Below, one piece after another: positions 14,069 through 16,154 of a DNA stretch of 16,154 nt. Position numbers and translations under genes: made by a program. Positions within the stretch are counted from its first letter, which is position 1. The number at the start of each line of letters is the position of its first letter. The notes under the pieces are model-generated. The model was not told the DNA's origin. It worked only from the letters and a program-made list of their open reading frames with translations, and made no database searches. Origin of the DNA: CAYVUV01 sp964455095 (GTDB taxonomy: Bacteria; Desulfobacterota; Binatia; HRBIN30; CADEER01); assembly GCA_964455095.1 (NCBI GenBank), contig CAYVUV010000054.1:1-16154 (forward strand), written 5' to 3'.

Positions 14069-14785
14069 ATGAGTGAGGGGAAGCGTACGGGCGGGTTCTG
14101 GGCAAAGTGGTTCGGCCGCACGGCCGATCGCGCGTCACTGGCAGTGTCTGAAGACGAGGCGGGCCAGGCGTTCCAACAGGGTCGCTACACCGACGCCGAG
14201 AAGTTGTTGCTCGGGGCGGTGCACGTGGCCGAGCAGCGCGGGGCCGAGCACGCTCAGCTCGCCAGCGCCCTCACTGACCTGGCGGAGATCTACCGCGCGC
14301 AGGCGAGATACGACGAGGCCGAGCCCCTGTACCGGCGCGCCATTGCCATCGCCGAACGCGTGCAGGGCCCCGAGCATCCGTCGCTGGCGCGCAAGCTGAA
14401 CAGTCTGGCGCTCGTCTACCGCGCCCAGGGTCAGTACGACGAGGCCGAGCCGCTCTGCCGCCGCGCGCTGACGATCTCGGAGCAGGCCGCCGGCGCCGAG
14501 CACCCGAGCGTCGCGCCGTGCGTGAACAATCTGCTCGCCGTCTACCTGGCGCAGGGGCGCTATCACGAAGCGCTGCCGCTCTATCGGCGCGCCGTGGCGA
14601 TCAAGGAGCAGGTGCTCGGCCCCGCGCATCCGGATCTCGCCGGCAGCCTCGGCAACTACGCCGCGCTGCTGCGCAAGATCAAGGGCGAAGCCGAGGCGGC
14701 GGCGATCGAGGCGCGCGCCGAGGCGATCCGCGCCCGCCGCCCCTTTCGCGCCGCGCCTGCCGCGGCCCAGCGCCGCCAACTTTGA
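14069..14785 (+). CDS. Tetratricopeptide-repeat protein (kinesin-light-chain type)
   Basis: The product is 238 residues. About four TPR units of 42 residues fill positions 30-215, recognisable by QGRY (37-40), QARY (78-81), QGQY (120-123) and QGRY (162-165), and by the EHPSLARKLNSLALVY and EHPSVAPCVNNLLAVY pattern of the TPR_12 / kinesin-light-chain subtype. The N-terminus (GGFWAKWFGRT) is basic and aromatic, and there is no signal peptide. It should be a cytoplasmic adaptor for protein-protein contacts. The ATG at 14069 is chosen because GGGAG lies 8 nt upstream and the repeat begins soon after; in-frame ATGs at 14003 and 14042 lead through Arg-rich, unlikely sequence. The pentapeptide gene starts 12 bp after its stop, so the two are co-transcribed and possibly translationally coupled. 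Confidence 0.85.
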   Translation: MSEGKRTGGFWAKWFGRTADRASLAVSEDEAGQAFQQGRYTDAEKLLLGAVHVAEQRGAEHAQLASALTDLAEIYRAQARYDEAEPLYRRAIAIAERVQGPEHPSLARKLNSLALVYRAQGQYDEAEPLCRRALTISEQAAGAEHPSVAPCVNNLLAVYLAQGRYHEALPLYRRAVAIKEQVLGPAHPDLAGSLGNYAALLRKIKGEAEAAAIEARAEAIRARRPFRAAPAAAQRRQL

Positions 14786-14797
14786 GCCCGCACCCGC

Positions 14798-15922
14798 ATG
14801 GCGGCTAGCGATCCGAAAGCCTCCGCAAGCCCGCGTGCCGCCGCGGCGGTGCGCGCGCTGCTGGTGCTGATCGCCGGCGCCGGCGTCGCGCTGTTGGCGT
14901 GGAAGCTGCCGCAGTGGCAGGTTGAAGCGTGGCGCGAGGCGATGGAGCCGCGCGACCTGCTGGCGCTCGAGAACGAGCTGCGCCAGACCGTGCTGCTCGC
15001 CGCCGCGGGGATCGCCATTGCCGCCGTGGCGTATGCGTTCTGGCGCCGTGTGTTGGCGGCCGAGCAGACGCTGGCGACGACGGTGGCCGCGACGCAGGAC
15101 AATCAGCGCACCGAGCGCGTCACGCGCGCGATCGAACAACTGGCCCACGACAGAATCGAAGTCCGCCTCGGCGCCATCTTCGCCCTCGAACGCCTGGCGC
15201 GCGAGTCCGCCAGCGACAGCAGCCCGATCTTCCAGCTGCTGTGCGCCTACGTGCGCCAGCGCGCCGCGTGGGATGCCGAGCGCCCGGCGGCGCGGCCGAG
15301 CGAAGACATCCAAGCGATTCTCACCGTCCTCGGCCGCCGCCAGATGGCGGCCGCCGACGGCCCACCGCTCGATCTGCGGCGTACCGATCTGCGCGGCGCG
15401 GATCTGAAGGACGCGCGCCTCGACGGCACCAACCTGGTCGAAGCGCATCTCGAAGAGGCGAGCCTGCAGGGCGTGCACCTGCGCGGCGCCGATCTGCGCG
15501 AGGCGCATCTGACCGGTGCCGATATGGTCGAGGCGCACTTGACCGGCGCCGATCTGTGCGGCGCCCACCTCGGTGCGGCGTACCTGGTCGAAGCCCATCT
15601 GGAGAACGCCAACCTCGGCGGCGCCCATCTGGAAGGTGCCTATCTGGGCGGCGCGCACCTCGAAGGGGCCGACCTCGGCGGCGCGCACCTCGACGGGGCG
15701 TACATCTACAAAGCCCACCTCGAAGGCGCCTCGCTGCACGGCGCGCGCATTCTCTCCGCCATCGGCATGAACCGCGACGAACGCGAGCAGATCAACCGCA
15801 CCGCCAGCGACGAGCCGGCCCCTGAGCGGCCCGCCGCACATCGCCGCGCCCTGCGCTCGGTGGCGCCCGACGAATCGACGGACGACGCCCCGCGCGTCCG
15901 CCGCCGCCGCGAACCGGCGTAG
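14798..15922 (+). CDS. Membrane-anchored pentapeptide-repeat protein with a histidine ladder
   Basis: The product is 374 residues. Two hydrophobic helices (about 19-37 and 64-82) anchor it as a hairpin. Residues 104-152 (RTERVTRAIEQLAHDRIEVRLGAIFALERLA) match the linker often found before pentapeptide domains, followed by a short variable region. From about 191 to 316 there are roughly 25 pentapeptides of the A(D/N)LxG type, enough for about six coils of a right-handed quadrilateral beta-helix. Every second repeat reads AHL: histidines fall at 217, 227, 237, 247, 257, 267, 277, 287, 297 and 307, exactly ten apart. Intervening repeats carry D, N, S or Y at the same position. The C-terminus (about 335-374) is charged and probably disordered. 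It forms an operon with the TPR gene and may use it as a cytoplasmic partner. There is no obvious ribosome binding site; expression is probably coupled to the upstream gene. Function unknown. Confidence 0.88.
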   Translation: MAASDPKASASPRAAAAVRALLVLIAGAGVALLAWKLPQWQVEAWREAMEPRDLLALENELRQTVLLAAAGIAIAAVAYAFWRRVLAAEQTLATTVAATQDNQRTERVTRAIEQLAHDRIEVRLGAIFALERLARESASDSSPIFQLLCAYVRQRAAWDAERPAARPSEDIQAILTVLGRRQMAAADGPPLDLRRTDLRGADLKDARLDGTNLVEAHLEEASLQGVHLRGADLREAHLTGADMVEAHLTGADLCGAHLGAAYLVEAHLENANLGGAHLEGAYLGGAHLEGADLGGAHLDGAYIYKAHLEGASLHGARILSAIGMNRDEREQINRTASDEPAPERPAAHRRALRSVAPDESTDDAPRVRRRREPA

Positions 15923-15932
15923 GTCTCGAGAC

Positions 15933-15952
15933 ACGCCCCGCAACGCCCCGCA
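15933..15952. repeat. Tandem 10-bp duplication
   Basis: ACGCCCCGCA occurs twice back to back (15933-15942 and 15943-15952), just after the pentapeptide gene and before the dispersed repeat at 15959. Confidence 0.6.
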
Positions 15953-15958
15953 GGGCGA

Positions 15959-15984
15959 CCCTTCGACTGGCTCAGGGCGAGCGG
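15959..15984. repeat. CCCTTCGA...CTCAGGGCGAGCGG dispersed repeat, copy 2
   Basis: The element reads CCCTTCGA, CTGG, CTCAGGG, CGAGCGG. CCCT and AGGG are complementary around the centre. It matches the copy at 8003-8048, apart from the hairpin inserted in that copy and one base in the GCGAACGG tail. It lies downstream of the pentapeptide gene. Confidence 0.7.
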
Positions 15985-16005
15985 ATGAGGAGCCTTTGAA
16001 ATAGA

Positions 16006-16154
16006 TCAGGGGAATCCGCTCATGCTGAGGCCCACACCAGCGGCGGCCGTCTGGTCCGGTGGGCCAATGAACCGGGCTTTGGTAGGGAGATTGGCGGTGC
16101 GCAGCGTGACTGTAACGAGCTTGGCGCGCAAGTGCCCGTTGCTGAGAATAGTTC
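16006..16154 (-). CDS. Probable C-terminal end of an unidentified protein (cut by window edge)
   Basis: A minus-strand frame enters from the right edge and ends at a TGA at 16008-16006 after 48 full codons. Its sequence includes NGHLRAKLVTVTLRTANLPT and ends GVGLSMSGFP. The mix of residues, alternating hydrophobic positions and about three-quarters G/C at third positions look like a real beta-rich protein. No family is recognised. The plus strand is also open from an ATG at 16022, but reads less like protein. Convergent orientation with the pentapeptide gene is consistent with the repeat between them. Confidence 0.4.
   Translation of the reverse strand, partial: TILSNGHLRAKLVTVTLRTANLPTKARFIGPPDQTAAAGVGLSMSGFP

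Noticed and set aside
15400..15745. Possible CRISPR or non-coding tandem array with 30-bp spacing
   Set aside because: The 30-bp rhythm is protein-coding: paired pentapeptides in an intact frame, without unique spacers.
14135..15943. 602-codon minus-strand frame with a periodic VGAAQIG-like pattern
   Set aside because: The periodicity is only the antisense reading of the pentapeptide and TPR repeats.
16022..16154. Plus-strand start of a new gene at the right edge
   Set aside because: No ribosome binding site or recognisable motif; the minus frame looks more protein-like, though the case is not closed.

Overview
This 16 kb window is very GC-rich chromosomal DNA (strong G/C bias at third codon positions, long spurious antisense reading frames). 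It carries ten complete protein genes, one gene cut by the left edge, and a probable gene cut by the right edge. No rRNA, tRNA, CRISPR array, transposase or phage gene was seen. Gene content (cysteine-rich secreted SGNH protein, CaiB/BaiF-type CoA transferase, BisC-like molybdoenzyme, TPR and pentapeptide-repeat proteins) and the many palindromic intergenic repeats suggest an uncultivated 'deltaproteobacterial'-type soil or groundwater bacterium, for example the Binatota/Myxococcota sphere. That placement is inference; there is no marker gene.

Layout from left to right. 1-524 (-): N-terminus of a secreted, matrixin-like protein, cut by the edge. 779-2143 (+): GlcD/D-lactate-dehydrogenase-type FAD oxidoreductase. 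2381-5296 (+): very large secreted cysteine-rich SGNH-type protein. 5354-6415 (-): membrane-anchored lytic transglycosylase, convergent with the previous gene. 6686-7948 (+): SAMHD1/COG1078-like HD phosphohydrolase. 8134-8502 and 8510-10729 (+): limonene-epoxide-hydrolase-like enzyme and molybdopterin oxidoreductase, separated by 7 bp. 10784-12361 (+): membrane SGNH hydrolase. 12564-13775 (-): family III CoA transferase. 14069-14785 and 14798-15922 (+): TPR protein plus membrane pentapeptide-repeat protein, a two-gene operon. 16006-16154 (-): probable 3' end of a further gene.

Functionally the region is mixed. One theme is small-molecule or lipid catabolism: 2-hydroxyacid oxidation, epoxide hydration, a molybdoenzyme and CoA activation. 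The other is envelope or extracytoplasmic work: two SGNH proteins, a lytic transglycosylase and a matrixin-like protein. The clearest operons are epoxide hydrolase plus molybdoenzyme, and TPR plus pentapeptide protein.

The gaps are the second story. No gap exceeds 300 bp, yet most are filled by long inverted repeats of at least four sequence families, several with arms built from short periodic units (9, 8 or 6 bp). The most unusual protein features are an exact ten-residue histidine ladder in the pentapeptide protein and a repeated four-cysteine module inserted within an SGNH catalytic domain. Several genes have a -10-like hexamer only 6-10 nt before the start codon, which suggests leaderless transcripts.
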